This document shows, one piece after another, positions 33,506-44,755 of a stretch of 64,000 nucleotides of DNA. The notes under the pieces are model-generated. The model had not been told where the DNA came from and searched no databases. It saw only the letters and a list, made by a program, of their open reading frames with translations. The stretch covers positions 23,429,225 through 23,493,224 of the forward strand of contig OX387606.1 of NCBI GenBank assembly GCA_947568835.1. The letters are read 5' to 3'. The DNA is from Protonemura montana. Lineage: Eukaryota > Arthropoda > Insecta > Plecoptera > Nemouridae. Position numbers and translations under genes: made by a program. The number at the start of each line of letters is the position of its first letter. The first letter of the stretch is position 1.

Positions 33506-36500
33506 TCATAATTCTAAGTCAGGATCAAGAGCTGGAATACACTGAAAAAAAAAACATCAACTTATCATTTCACTGATAAATTCCCTTAAAATATTAAATT
33601 TAACACCCAAAATTAGTATCCACAATATGCTTACAGTAAACTCGATGTGACAGGTATGGGGCGAGACCGGTACTGTGATCTGACAGCTCAATAAGCCTGT
33701 TTGGTCTATAGAGAGAGCCACCTTTCTTGCAGAAGCCAGCATTTTCACTAGTGGCTTGATCTGAGTTGTGCGATAATTAACGGTATAGTCGTTGGGGCAG
33801 CTGAACAACTCGATCGCATCCACGTCACGAGGCACGTCAATTTGCGTGAGAATGTAGTCACCAGCCGTGGAAATGCGGAACTGAGGAGTGGTCGATGATA
33901 ATCTCACTTCCACCAAGTCCGTATTGGCAACAAGCCCCGTCAAAATGTCCCGCAGAAAATCGGCTTGCAGGATTACTTTGTTGGCCTTGGCAGCGTCCAC
34001 CAGCATGTCGTTCAGTTCGAGCGGCTCCATCGTCTTCAGACTACAGTCGGTAACTGCACCCTCCTCCTCGAGCCTGGCGGTTGAAAAATTAGCAAAGTTC
34101 GACAGATTCTAAGTAACTCAGATCGAGAAAAACAGATAAAAGTCATCACTGCATGTAAAACAGAGTAAAAAACTTACAACAACTTCAACCGAGAATCATG
34201 CTCTTGATAGCACATCTTCAAAGCTGTAGACGTACTTCCGAATATGTCAAAACAGGCCAAAAGATCCTTGAGGTTGATTCGGAACGCAATTTGATCCTCT
34301 CTCAAAACAAAATGCTGAAATATTTCGCCCTGAATAAATGCATGTGCCTCTACGCATTTTGAATCTTCCACTGTCACTTTGATTCCTTTTTTGGTGACAA
34401 CAAATGTGGAAATCTGAAAATAAACAATTAAAATATGTTGCAGCTTCCAATGAGATGTTTCACAAGGCGATTGGTGTTCATTGACGCTCTGAAATCAGGA
34501 TCCAGCCTTCAATTCCAACATGTAGATGTTTCCCAAGAGCCAAGACCTAGCAATTTTTGTATTTATATTTATAGAGCGCTAAGACCAAGCTTACCTCTCA
34601 TCAAGATTAGCAAGCTTAAAAGAGCTCAGCACATAGCAGCTTTTTACAAATTGTGAATAGAGCAAAAAGAATTGCAGGCCTCAAGACATCTCAGCTGCTC
34701 CACAATGCTGATGGATTGAATCTGCTCCAACAGAATCTTGTCTAAAGCTGTTGTTTTCAACACATAGACATGTTAAACATCACATTTCCAAGAATGCAGA
34801 GGGCAAATATAATATCCCGTCATTACCCTGCATGTAAATTTATAACATAATTATTAAAGTGATTACAAATAAAGATGTCACCTTGCGTGCAGAAACCTGT
34901 GATTTTACTTTAAGAAGAAATGGCGTGATCAATCTCTCCACACCTGACTGTAACGACAACAGCCCTGTGGCAATTCCACCACCCCCGGTTTGCCACCCTC
35001 CCTTTCTACCCCCCTTGAAATCTTGTAAGGAGTACACCAAGGCTCGGTACTCTCTCCACTGCTTTTCCTGATCTACGTAAACGACCTCCCTCAATATATC
35101 AACCAAGGCAAACTCTTCCAATTCGCAGACGATACCACCCACCTCCTTACCTGCCCCAAATCGCAATCAATTTCCACCCTCACCCAAACGGCCAACGCGC
35201 AAACATCCAACATATCCTCCTACTGCCTCCACAACAGACTAGCCATTCAACCATCCAAATCCCATTACATCCATTTCCACACAAAAAACAACACCCCCGA
35301 ATTCTCACCACTCATTCGAATAAACAACAAGGTAGTTCCCAGCGCAACCACCACCAAATTCCTGGGAATCCATATTGCCCCCAACCTAGACTGGTCCGAC
35401 CACATTCAAACAACCCTTAATAAAATAAAAATCAGCTGCTCCTCCTCCGTAGACTAAAACCAATTACCAACACCCACTCATTAAAACTTATGTACCATGT
35501 CCACCTCCACTCCCACCTCTCCTATGGCCTCCTCTTCAGGGGAACCTCACCCCATGCACAACGAATATTCGAAATGCAAAAACAGGCAGTACGCATCATT
35601 GCAAGCATCGCCCGCCGCAAAACTTGCAGACCTCACTTCACAACCCACAAAATCTTTACCCTCACCTGTACCACCATCCAGATAGCCAGCACCCTCGTAC
35701 GATCCCACCCTGAACTCTTCCCCCAGAATTCCTCCATCCACACTCACGCAACAAGGAGTAGAAAAGAAATTTGCAACGTTCCACACCACACCTCCCTCTT
35801 CACACATAGTACTCTCTACTTATGTACAAAAATATTCAACCACCTCCTTACGTACATCAAAGAATCCTCCCTACGCAGCACCTTCGACTCCTACCTACGA
35901 AACTTTCTCATCCAAAACCCTTTCTACAACCTAGAGGAATACCTCAACTCTACACCACACCATGTCCCCCTGGCCCATCAACAATGAAGTCAATGATGAT
36001 AATGACGACTTAGAACAAACCACCTAACTATAGATGCTAATTCCTAATCATTACTTTTAGTATACCATTATTATTGACATTATACATAAGTTATTGTCAT
36101 ATTAGAATCTAAGATTATTATATTTTACAACCTATACTATACCATTAAGCCACTATCCTTACCATTACTACCACTTTTATATTTATCATGTTATTATATT
36201 ATATTAAAGTATATACAACTCTACCATTATTACTATTTTATCACCTTTATTTACTTTTCCATGTTATAAACGGTACAATATTACCACGTCACCTATTTAT
36301 AAAAATCTTTACTAGAATAGGCCCATACAACTACAATGTATTGGCAGCAGCCAATAACAAATATTACCAAATATTACCAAATTAGAGTTAAGAATGTTCA
36401 GTAAACTTCTAATCACATTAAAATCAAGAGTCAAAGAAAAAAGTTTTTCAATGGAACTGACAAGATTTTGACTAAAAAACTGTTTTTATTCTGTACAAGA

Positions 36501-37127
36501 ATTTTTTAACAGCTGACTTGACAAATATTACAATACTGTAATCAATCTGATACTTATAAATAAATTAAATTAAATTAAAAAATGAAAACGTCAGAGTCCG
36601 AGTGTTGGTAATCTCAACCGACAGTTTAAGCTACATTTATCATCATATTTTTTACTTCATAACTCCAGCCTACAGATTCTAAGGTGCTGTGTGTGTTGAC
36701 TTGAACATTTGTTTAATCTAGCAAACCAGTATCATCAATGCCGGTATTCTTCATATTGCAATCGTTGACAGCGTGTTGTGTGCTCAGTCTATAATTTACA
36801 TGCAACTGGAGGAATCAACAATGCAGACAGCGGTTGTAGTTTAGGCTTACGGCTGTAAAATCGAGTTGCATGCTGATTTCCAATCTCTTTCAATGATTCT
36901 GGTAATAGATGTTAAACTTAGAATATTGGTTGTACAATCGGTGATCCTTTTTTCTGCCTACCATACCCAACTTGACATAGCTAGTTCTTTGTAACAAACG
37001 TTGTAAAATCACTTACGTCATTGAAGTGGATGCTCTTTAAAAGCACAGAAATATTTTTCACGTTATCCAAATTTATAACAAATTTATAATCGTCGTCCAA
37101 AGAACCAAGTTGACTAGCCAAAACCAT
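33506..37127 (-). CDS. RAD1: RAD1 checkpoint clamp component (9-1-1 complex)
   Basis: The translated product matches RAD1, the PCNA-like subunit that with RAD9 and HUS1 is loaded on damaged DNA to activate ATR signalling. Four coding exons: 37017-37127, 34178-34413, 33635-34073 and 33506-33541. All have GT-AG borders and phases that agree, giving 273 aa (vertebrate RAD1 is about 280). Family stretches are NLDNVKNISVLLKSIHF, KKGIKVTVEDSKCVEAHAFI, QIAFRINLKDLLACFDIFG, PQFRISTAGDYILTQIDVP and a short acidic tail PALDPDLEL. The start is the Met before VLASQLGSLDDDY; the upstream Met at 37229 would add an unrelated leader. Intron 1 (2.6 kb) holds an antisense reverse-transcriptase remnant; introns 2 and 3 are about 100 bp. 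Confidence 0.95.
34990..36010 (+). pseudogene. Non-LTR retrotransposon reverse transcriptase remnant in RAD1 intron 1
   Basis: Plus-strand frame with GVHQGSVLSPLLFLIYVNDL (RT palm motif), then FADDT (catalytic FxDD), then KFLGIHIAPNLDW. It breaks near 35450 and continues in a second frame (35490-35987) with SYGLLFRG, MQKQAVRIIA and an ending FLIQNPFYNLEEYL. The pattern fits Jockey/BS-like elements. The endonuclease part is missing and at least one frameshift is present. It is antisense to RAD1. Confidence 0.9.
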
Positions 37128-37734
37128 GATCGCGCCAAATTGGAAATCAGCTGTCAGAAAGCACGTGCCACACAAAGACCAACCAATGTGAAGTACGCCC
37201 GCGGCACGGTAAACGGGCTCGGGAACCATCTCAACAGAACGCAGAAAAAAAAGGTGCAGCTTTATCTTGTTAACACGGCCGATATTTAAGCGTGACTACG
37301 TTCAACTACCGCGTAGGCACGTAGGTCAACTACCGTACTGACCATACTTTACATGCAAGAAAACACTTTATCTGAGACGATTCAACAAGTTAACAATACG
37401 TGTGCTTGTTTAACGCCACTGTGTATTAAAAATGTTTCTCACATCTAGTTCGCATGCCGGGGGTCGGCGCTGTTGTTTGAGTGACGGGTTCGCTTGTACC
37501 AGGACTGGACTCAACGCTGGAACCCTGGACGGAGTCCTCCAAAAATGTCTGTTTCACGTCTCTCTTTATTTGGGTTGTGTTTTCATATCTAATTTACATG
37601 CTGAAAGACTAAACAGATTGGGATGGAAGTATTTTTTTTTTTCCGTCGCACAGTGTTCAAGAACATAATATTTTAGCATACATGTTTGGCTCACTCCATA
37701 ATGGTTTTATTTTTAAAATAAAGCCGGAGTCTTG
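37128..37734. other. RAD1 upstream region
   Basis: No coding exon recognised. It should contain the RAD1 promoter and 5' UTR. No clear core promoter motif was picked out. Confidence 0.5.
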
Positions 37735-37797
37735 GAAATAGTCAGGTTATAAAATCATATCATAAAATACAATAAAATGTTTTAGTTTACAGTATAG

Positions 37798-38525
37798 TTA
37801 TAAACAGTTTGTTCTTTTTAAATAGTCATTAATGCTATAGAAAGCGTTATTCATTAGGTAGTGTTTTATTTTACATTTGTACACATCTCTGCTTACATCT
37901 AGAGTTTTGAGATGATTCGGGAGACCGTTGTATATATGGACTCCAATTGTTACTGTGAGGCGGCTCATTGGTGGATGCATATCGTCACGGGACCTTGTGT
38001 TCTTGTCATGGATCGTATTATTTTTTGAGAAGTGTGTTGGCAATATGTTTAGAAGGTACAAGCATGATAACGTTAGAATCTGTTTCCTTACGAATATTTT
38101 CTTGCATGACACCTTTCTTCCAACTCTCTGTCTGATGCGTAGCGCTCTTTTCTGTTTCCTAAAAATTCGTTCGGCAAATGTTGACCCTCCCCACAAGACA
38201 ATGCCATAGGTAATTAGGGATTGTATGTTTGCGAAGAACGCGATTCTTCGCGTCGCCTCATTGTTGAATCTGGATATTATTCTAAGTGCGTAGCAGGCTG
38301 AACTGAGCTTTTTTTCTAAGTCTATCAGGTGTGGTTTCCACTTCAGTTTAAAATCTATTGTGAATCCCAGAAATTTACTATTCGCTATTATTTCCATTTC
38401 CTGGCACTCCAGCTGTTTCCCAATCGTGTGGAATGTCATTATTTGGGCTTTGTCTTCGTTTGATTTTAGCTTATTAGCAGAGAAATAGTTGTTAATGCAT
38501 TCTGAGACTTCGGTAAGGTTTGTGA
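37798..38525 (-). pseudogene. Non-LTR retrotransposon reverse transcriptase, C-terminal remnant
   Basis: Minus-strand frame with SKFLGFTIDFKLKWKPHL, SLITYGIVLWGGS, RKQKRALRI and an ending VYKCKIKHYLMNNAFYSI, the usual C-terminal signature of Jockey/BS-type reverse transcriptases. Frame continuity extends upstream to about 38525 (NNYFSANKLKSNEDKAQIM), but the FADD block is absent. A related, more decayed copy lies at 62.7-63.2 kb. Confidence 0.85.
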
Positions 38526-38816
38526 TAAGGTGATAAGGTTCGGTAAGGTTCGGTCATCTTGCGACTTATATATTTTATTTTGCATTAGTCTAATGACGAG
38601 TGCTAAAAACGCCGCCTCCTCTCACGCCTCCAAACGCGCCTCCAAAAAAATGAACTCTAGGGAATTATCTGAACTATTGGATGATAATAAGTCGCACTCT
38701 GTCCTTTGTTTCCTGTAGGCTGTAGGGCTTGTTACACATTTGCCATTTTGGAGAGCAAATCCGGACATGCCTCCCGATATAATGCGCTTTAAGACGTAGT
38801 CACGTAAAAAACTCAT

Positions 38817-39430
38817 CGGGGGCTGGTAGCACCCGATGTCATATTACGCGCTGCTCAATTAGTGTTGTAGGAAAAAGTGGCAAAAGATTTTAACATAAAT
38901 AATCGAACATTGACTCGGTATTGTCATAAAGTAACTGATGCAGATTTTAATTAAATTAATTATATGATCACATGACGGAATTTCTCACTGAGACAACTAG
39001 CCTCAGTGTGTGAGACAACTAGCATCAGTGTCTGAGACAACTAGCCTCAGTGTGTGAGACAACTAGCCTCGGTGTGTGAGACAACTAGCATCAGTGTGTG
39101 AGACAACTAGCCTCAGTGTGTGAGACAACTAGCATCAGTGTCTGAGACAACTAGCCTCAGTGTGTGAGACAACTAGCATCAGTGTGTGAGACAACTAGCC
39201 TCAGTGTCTGAGACAACTTGACCCACACGTGGGGTTAAAAGTCTCAAACATTTTTAGGTCAACTAAGAGACATAGCAATTCAACTGACAGTCTAATAAAT
39301 CGCAAAAAAAATCACATTATAACCAAATGTATATTTATCAATCAAAAAATATAACGTAAGAATAACTTCATTTTTCTAGAAGATATGCACACATAGGTAG
39401 ATTTTGAGACAACTAGACCCCTCCTCCCCT
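38817..39430 (+). mobile_element. pogo-like transposase scrap plus 22-bp satellite
   Basis: The coding trace reads LVAPDVILRAA.., then VAKDFNINNRTLTRYCHKVTDADFN. This resembles the N-terminal helix-turn-helix of pogo/psq-type DDE transposases, but it is broken by a stop. It is followed by the 22-bp array and a shared non-coding block (TTATAACCAAATGTATATTT) ending GAGACAACTAGACCCCTCCT. A sister copy lies at 62.2-62.69 kb. Confidence 0.65.
38990..39209. repeat. 22-bp tandem repeat, 10 copies
   Basis: Units of GAGACAACTAGCCTCAGTGT plus two bases, 22 bp each, with two main variants (GCCTCAGTGTGT and GCATCAGTGTCT). Ten units are followed by a terminal GAGACAACTTGACCC. The sister element at 62.44 kb has a single unit plus the same terminal sequence. 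Confidence 0.95.
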
Positions 39431-41073
39431 ACTATAAGCTATAATCCCTATTTCCGTCATGCGCTAGGAATTCGAATGCGATAACGCTGCTTCGACAGCC
39501 GCTAGAGGGGAAAAACTAGCAGTTTTTGGACAGAGAATTGCATCGATTCACCTCTATGTTTACAATTAGGTAATGCTCGTGAACCGCTTAGCTCATTAAA
39601 GATAGAGCGTTCGTGATTTTTTTCAAAACAAATATTTACATAATCTAGTGTTCGGTCTTCGTTTTAATACGAAGTTTGCACTCCGAAAAAAGATATCAGC
39701 AATTGTGATAAAAAAATATAAAATGCATTTATGTGTGAACCAAATCGAATTTCGAAAAAGTCGTGAACACAAAACATTGTTTCTGTGTCAACAACATAAG
39801 TATTAAATTTCAAGTTTTTAGCTCAAGTCGTTTCGTGGCAATCTTGGCATAAGCTGAAAAACAGTCCCTTCTTCTTCGGTCAATTGCATAAAGAATATTG
39901 ATTGGAACCGATTGAAACGTACAGGGCGGTAGGAGCACACATACACCTACCCAAAGAATTTTGAATCTTATTTTTAGGCCAAACGATACGGCAGCTGTGA
40001 ACAAAAGATGTGAAATTGTAGCGAAATGTTGCATTGTGAATCGACGGAGAGGATTAGATGATTATAATCAAAAATAATCGCTGTAGCATATTCACACGGT
40101 TCACGAGCGACTGTCGACGATAATTCACGTATGAAACTCCTATCATATTGATGTAATACATAATTGTTAAATCGACTGAGACCAAAACACAAATTGTTTG
40201 AGAGCAAAACGCTGGAAAAATATCCATATTGCTGTTTTTATTATATTTTTAGCGCCAGTTAGAATGTAGTGTGTCCACAATGCCGTGCCATTGCAACGAT
40301 CGGCATTTATTGCCTGGCTCTAATATTTGAAATGTTACCAATAACTTGTTCCATTTTATTCCCGCTGAAAAAACACATTAGTGTATTCCCATTTTGTCTC
40401 TGTTTTGTTTACCTGTACATACTAATAAAGTGGTCATGAATTATTGATTCAAAGTAAGTACACACTTGAAGCCGCTTGTTGTTGCCGTTGACTGGTTTTC
40501 GCATGAATGGTAATCGAGGATGATTACAATTAAAACCGAGCGCCTGTGAGCGTGGTCACTTCACAACAAATACCAGATTAACCAGATTAACCAGATCAAC
40601 CGCAAAGTCAACCGGTGGGACACGTCATCAAAGGCTAACTAAGCTAAGGATCATACCAACTAGCACTGCTGGTGAAGGTAGGTACGCGTTTACCTTGATG
40701 CATCCACCAAATATGCAAATATTTTTTAAGAAAATATCCAGCCCCAGATAAGAGACGTTAGGAGAACTAAATTGATCGCAAGTTTCCGGAGAGGAGAGTC
40801 CGTGAATATCACCCGATCTCTTGGGTGGCAGCGATCCAATACAAACACCAAGACAGTCGCTCGAAGCAAGCACGCCACTGGGCTCGTTGGCACGCCACTG
40901 GGCTCGTTGCATTCGAGATGCATTCGCTTGGACGCACAGTGACAAGCTCGTCGAGTTCCCTGCACCCCTCGGCAAATTCCACGGACCCAACGTTCCGTTT
41001 AAAATGAAAGATCTTGTCTTAAGTTCAAGATCACGGATTTGCTCTGTGCATAAATAGGTGCTGTGAGGGGTGA
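39431..41073. other. intergenic, no gene recognised
   Basis: Single-copy AT-rich DNA. A 9-10-bp AACCAGATTA repeat lies near 40571 and a short duplication of CACGCCACTGGGCTCGTTG near 40868-40909. Confidence 0.5.
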
Positions 41074-41145
41074 GGGGGGGGGGGGGGGGGGGGGGGGTTG
41101 TCGTCGCTTGAGAGGGTGCGAAGGAGCTGGCACCACGGGTGTCGT

Positions 41146-41179
<34 letters not shown>
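41074..41179. repeat. G24 and C32 runs, 50 bp apart
   Basis: A run of 24 G (41074-41097) and a run of 32 C (41148-41179) on the same strand are separated by 50 bp of mixed sequence. Together they could form a GC-only hairpin; each alone could form a G-quadruplex or i-motif. Run lengths may be inaccurate in an assembly. Confidence 0.85.
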
Positions 41180-41183
<4 letters not shown>

Positions 41184-41521
41184 CGCCAATGACCGGCGAA
41201 CACTGAAAGAGGAAAGTAAACGGGGCATATTATGGATCCCGTGGGTTTCCGGGGATCGACTCACCGCTCTAAGGCTAGTAATTCTGGTCCACGCTAGCAT
41301 TTTCATTTCAGTAATAACTTCCGTGCGCTCGTTACCCCCCTCTCGACCCCCCCCCCCCCCTAATTGACTCGTCTTGTTTTCACGCGGCATGATTGATGTT
41401 GTCACAGATTGATCCGATAAAACTTTGATTTAAATCACATAGCGCATGCGTGGCCTGATTGAAGGTTCAATCACAAATCGTTTAATTTTAGCGCGTGATC
41501 ATTTTCCGCTGTCGTCCGCTT

Positions 41522-42112
41522 TTATCTCGAACACTTTGCAAACGTATCGAGTAGGCAGTGATCGAGTCTGTGATATCGCCGTCGTGGGAGGCGACCACGA
41601 GTGCTACACGGAGGCGCTCGACGTGGCCTCGTCCGCTTGTGCACGAACGCCAGGTCGCGAGCGCTGCACGACGGCGTCTCGGGCGCCGGCGAGACCTTGT
41701 CGAAGATGCCAAAGTCCACGTCGTAGCTGTTGTGCTCGTCGTTGTAGCTGATGATAGGTTGAAATCGTCGACCCCAGAGCACCTCGTTGGGCAGGTACGA
41801 GGTCATCGCCTGCACACGCTGGTCGGTTGACTCGATTGTGCCCTCCAGAATGGCGACGATCTCGAACTTGGCCTGCGCTATTTCCTCTGCAGACAAATCG
41901 TACAGCGGGCTGTCCACGTCGATGTAGTGTACCACCATTTCTGGCCACATCAGGTAAAAGTGCGGCTTCGCGGTGTTGATCTTGAGCTCGCACCGGAACG
42001 GCGACAGCACCTCGTCCTGCATTGTGGTGTTCGTAACGATAAACTGAAGAGTTGGCTTTGCCTCTATGATCCGCGACTTCTGGATGTCTCCGATCCACAT
42101 CATCAGGCAGAG
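41522..42112 (-). pseudogene. Inward-rectifier potassium channel (Kir), C-terminal exon only
   Basis: The translated product matches the cytoplasmic domain of Kir (KCNJ) channels. It has CLMMWIGDIQKSRIIEA at the start, then VVHYIDVDSPLYDLSAE, FEIVAILEGTIESTDQ, SYLPNEVLWGRRFQPII, and PSCSARDL, the conserved end of the domain. The membrane segments and the GYG filter are not found in the window. An in-frame stop lies just upstream, with no clear AG acceptor nearby. After SARDL the sequence becomes Arg-rich and unlike the family. It may be an isolated exon copy, or the last exon of a gene whose other exons are far away or missing. Confidence 0.75.
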
Positions 42113-42385
42113 TAATTAACCGATTAATTAAGATGTAGCCAAGATTTAGGAAACTTAAGTAAAAGAAATTAAAATTGAAAACTGAAAATAACTGTCCCAT
42201 GCATCTGTTACAAACATAAGGCTTGAAGCTGGCAACACCGTGTGAATTCAACTAACTTCACGGCTGTCTTGCCAGCCAGCCTGACAGGGTCCCGCGTTGT
42301 TGCCAGACTCGTCGAGTGTTGGCTAATTGAGAACAACTGAAGACAGATTTGTCCGTCACGTGTAAAGCTGACGTCATCACTGCGT

Positions 42386-42472
42386 TCCCCTGTCAACGAG
42401 GGGGTCAAAGGACTGACACTCTGAACAGAGTCCTTATGGTCATGGCTGGTTCACCCCCTCGTTGAAAGGGGA
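42386..42472. repeat. 87-bp imperfect hairpin
   Basis: Arms TCCCCTGTCAACGAGGGGGT (42386-42405) and ACCCCCTCGTTGAAAGGGGA (42453-42472) pair with one mismatch. The loop itself contains a complementary pair (GGACT...AGTCC). Confidence 0.8.
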
Positions 42473-43084
42473 TGGTTCCTAGGTCGGTTTGTTCATGGCA
42501 AGGGTTGCCGTCGTCGGGCAAAGAAGAAGTGAAAAGCGGAAAAAAATTTCTGTTTTCTAACTGAGTTCTTTTCTTTACTTAACTTAATGATTGTTTACAA
42601 TTGAGTTATAATATGAGTTACAACACCTCAGAATAATGTGAAAATATTACCAAAGAAAAAAAAAATATATTTTTTTTAATTGTCTACAGAAAACAACCAT
42701 TATCGTTAAAGATTTCAGTTGTTAATATTATTTTTTAAATTATCTTGCAACTTGTTTTTCAGTGAGATAGTTATTCTTGATGTATTGATATTGTTTGTTT
42801 CAGTGCATGGATTTCCTCCCCAGTGAATGCAAGCCTGGACAAATATGTCAAAGAACAGTTTATGGAAAGTATGACTTTTACTAATAAAGTTGATCGAAGA
42901 GTGATTCAAGCATCATCCCAGCCAGTGACAAAGTTTTCATCAACTTTTTCTCAGTATATTGAATCGGTTTCACATGTCAGGTACAATTACCAAGTAAATC
43001 ACACATAAATATCACATATAGTTGTGTTAATAAAAAAAACATTTAGAACGGCTTAGGTTTTAAACACATGTGTAATTGATATAA
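42473..43084. other. intergenic, AT-rich
   Basis: No gene recognised; poly-A/T tracts near 42652-42680. Confidence 0.5.
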
Positions 43085-43240
43085 TCTTAGCACTAGTTTT
43101 AACATAAACTATTTCAACTGGGTTTTGAATGCTAAGTGAAGAGCAACTAAATTTCCCAACGTTTCGAAACATGTACCTGTTACTTTATCAAGAGTAAGAG
43201 CAGTCCTGATATTTCTCCGAAAACAAAAGAACCACAGGGA
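43085..43240 (-). repeat. Foldback-family arm, single
   Basis: CACTAGTTTTAACATAAACTA, then CAACTGGGTTTTGAATGCTA and GTACCTGTTACTTTATCAAG, in minus orientation. No partner arm lies next to it. Confidence 0.8.
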
Positions 43241-43578
43241 AAAGTAAAATTTTGAAATAAATTGCAGCACGAGCAAGACTTTAATGAATTTCATACAAAA
43301 CACTCTTCGTGAAAAAAGTGAGTCCAGACAAGGCTTTGTTCCACTGGAAGGTGCCTGGTAGGTGGTGGGAGGTAGAGATGGCGCACGGGTGTGGACCTTA
43401 CGAAGAGGTCAAGATATATCTGAAAACAAGTGGACAGTGAAGAAACACAAGTAAAAAAAAACAAACAGAAACCAGAATTGAAGGTTTTTCCAGATGGCAT
43501 AATTGAGCCATTCATCACTCTCACTGCCTTTTATCTTTAAATGAATAACTTTGACAGAAGACAGAATGGTACGTCATT

Positions 43579-43842
43579 TTAGCTGCTATAGCTTATCAGG
43601 AAAACACACTGAAAACTCGGTTTTTTTAAGCGAGATTTGAGGTTAGAGTCGGACGATTTCGATGAGTGTCTAACTATGCCACGGGCCTCAGTGCACGCGA
43701 ACATTGTGCAGTTGTCATGGGTCCAGCTCTCCCCGGCGACTCGGGTTCGACCCTCGATCACACACCCGGTCTGCTCCCAGCGGCCGCAGCATGTGAAGGA
43801 GTCGGACGCTAGATCAATAATAGACCAGCCTATGAAAAGCAA
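43579..43842 (-). CDS. VWC-like exon, gene unidentified
   Basis: After an acceptor-like TTGCTTTTCATAG near 43830, a frame encodes DSFTCCGRWEQTGCVIEGRT, then VAGESWTHDNCTMFACTEA. The cysteine spacing and the GESWxxDNC core resemble a von Willebrand factor type C or arthropod single-VWC domain. Such proteins are secreted; Vago-type ones act in immunity and stress responses. No signal peptide exon or downstream partner is visible, and the frame ends at 43579 without a clear donor. It could be a terminal exon or a stray exon copy. Confidence 0.4.
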   Translation of the reverse strand: MLFIGWSIIDLASDSFTCCGRWEQTGCVIEGRTRVAGESWTHDNCTMFACTEARGIVRHSSKSSDSNLKSRLKKPSFQCVFLISYSS

Positions 43843-44755
43843 GGGGAAGTGAGGTTATGTAGTTTGTGTTGCAGACGTGTCGTGATGCGATGCTGGTCTT
43901 CAGCTATGAGTTGTGTATGCAGAATGTAGCTCGACAAAGTGGACTGCGTTTTGACCGATCGCTTTAAAGGCTCCAACTGTCACAACAAACAAACGAATGA
44001 ATGGTGGGGTGTAAAGATGCTTCAATCTTAAGATTATATATCACGTGATAAAATTTCTGAGAATATAGCACCTAAGTGAACTTGCGGCAGGTACAATGTC
44101 ACAGCCCAGAAAAACAGAGAGCGGAAACGGGAAGTGGCAAAGAATGAAACAAGAAATGAGGAGGTGAACTTAAAGATGTTGAAAGATATACATCGCACAG
44201 ATTATTTCCATCCTAAGACAGTGTCCCGTGACAACGACGGTGTAGGCTAGTCCTGGTCTGGGTCCTCGCTAGGAGCCTGTCAGGTATAGCAGACCTTGAC
44301 AGGGATTGAAACCTTCCCAACCAGCATGGCCTCCTGAATCATTGGATTATGCAAACCCTTTCACCACGGTAAGGGCCTTGAAGAAATTTTTCTCATTGTG
44401 GTAATCTTCATTTAAAAATTGAACAGAGTCCTATTGTGATTTTAATCTTAAGACTCTCTTTGAGTTGAAAGACAATAGTGTCAGACAAAACTGTAGATTA
44501 TTTTTATTTATACAATTTTTTTTTTTAACAATTTTCTATGCTAAAACTCTGTTCTCCTTGTTTTCCGTGATGTCTAAATTTAATTGCTTGACATTTGTAA
44601 AGTGTCATTGATTTAGAGAATAATAAATCCCGAGACTGAACCGAGTTTATGCCAAATTAAGCCTGATGTTGGTGAAATCAAGACCTGAAAATTTAGGAAG
44701 AAATTGCAATTAGAAATTTCTGCAAACCGATTTGAATGTCGTTTTTTCCATTCAC
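43843..44755. other. intergenic, no gene recognised
   Basis: Mixed single-copy DNA. The UBA3 exon expected next after 44756 is not found here. Confidence 0.5.

Noticed and set aside
38990-39209. CRISPR array
   Set aside because: Eukaryotic context; the 22-bp units are contiguous with no unique spacers.
41031-41405. Gly- and Pro-rich frames across the G and C runs
   Set aside because: Produced by the homopolymers; no conserved sequence outside them.
41604-42251. Alternative 215-codon frame over the Kir exon
   Set aside because: Shadow frame of the Kir exon, Arg-rich and without family motifs.
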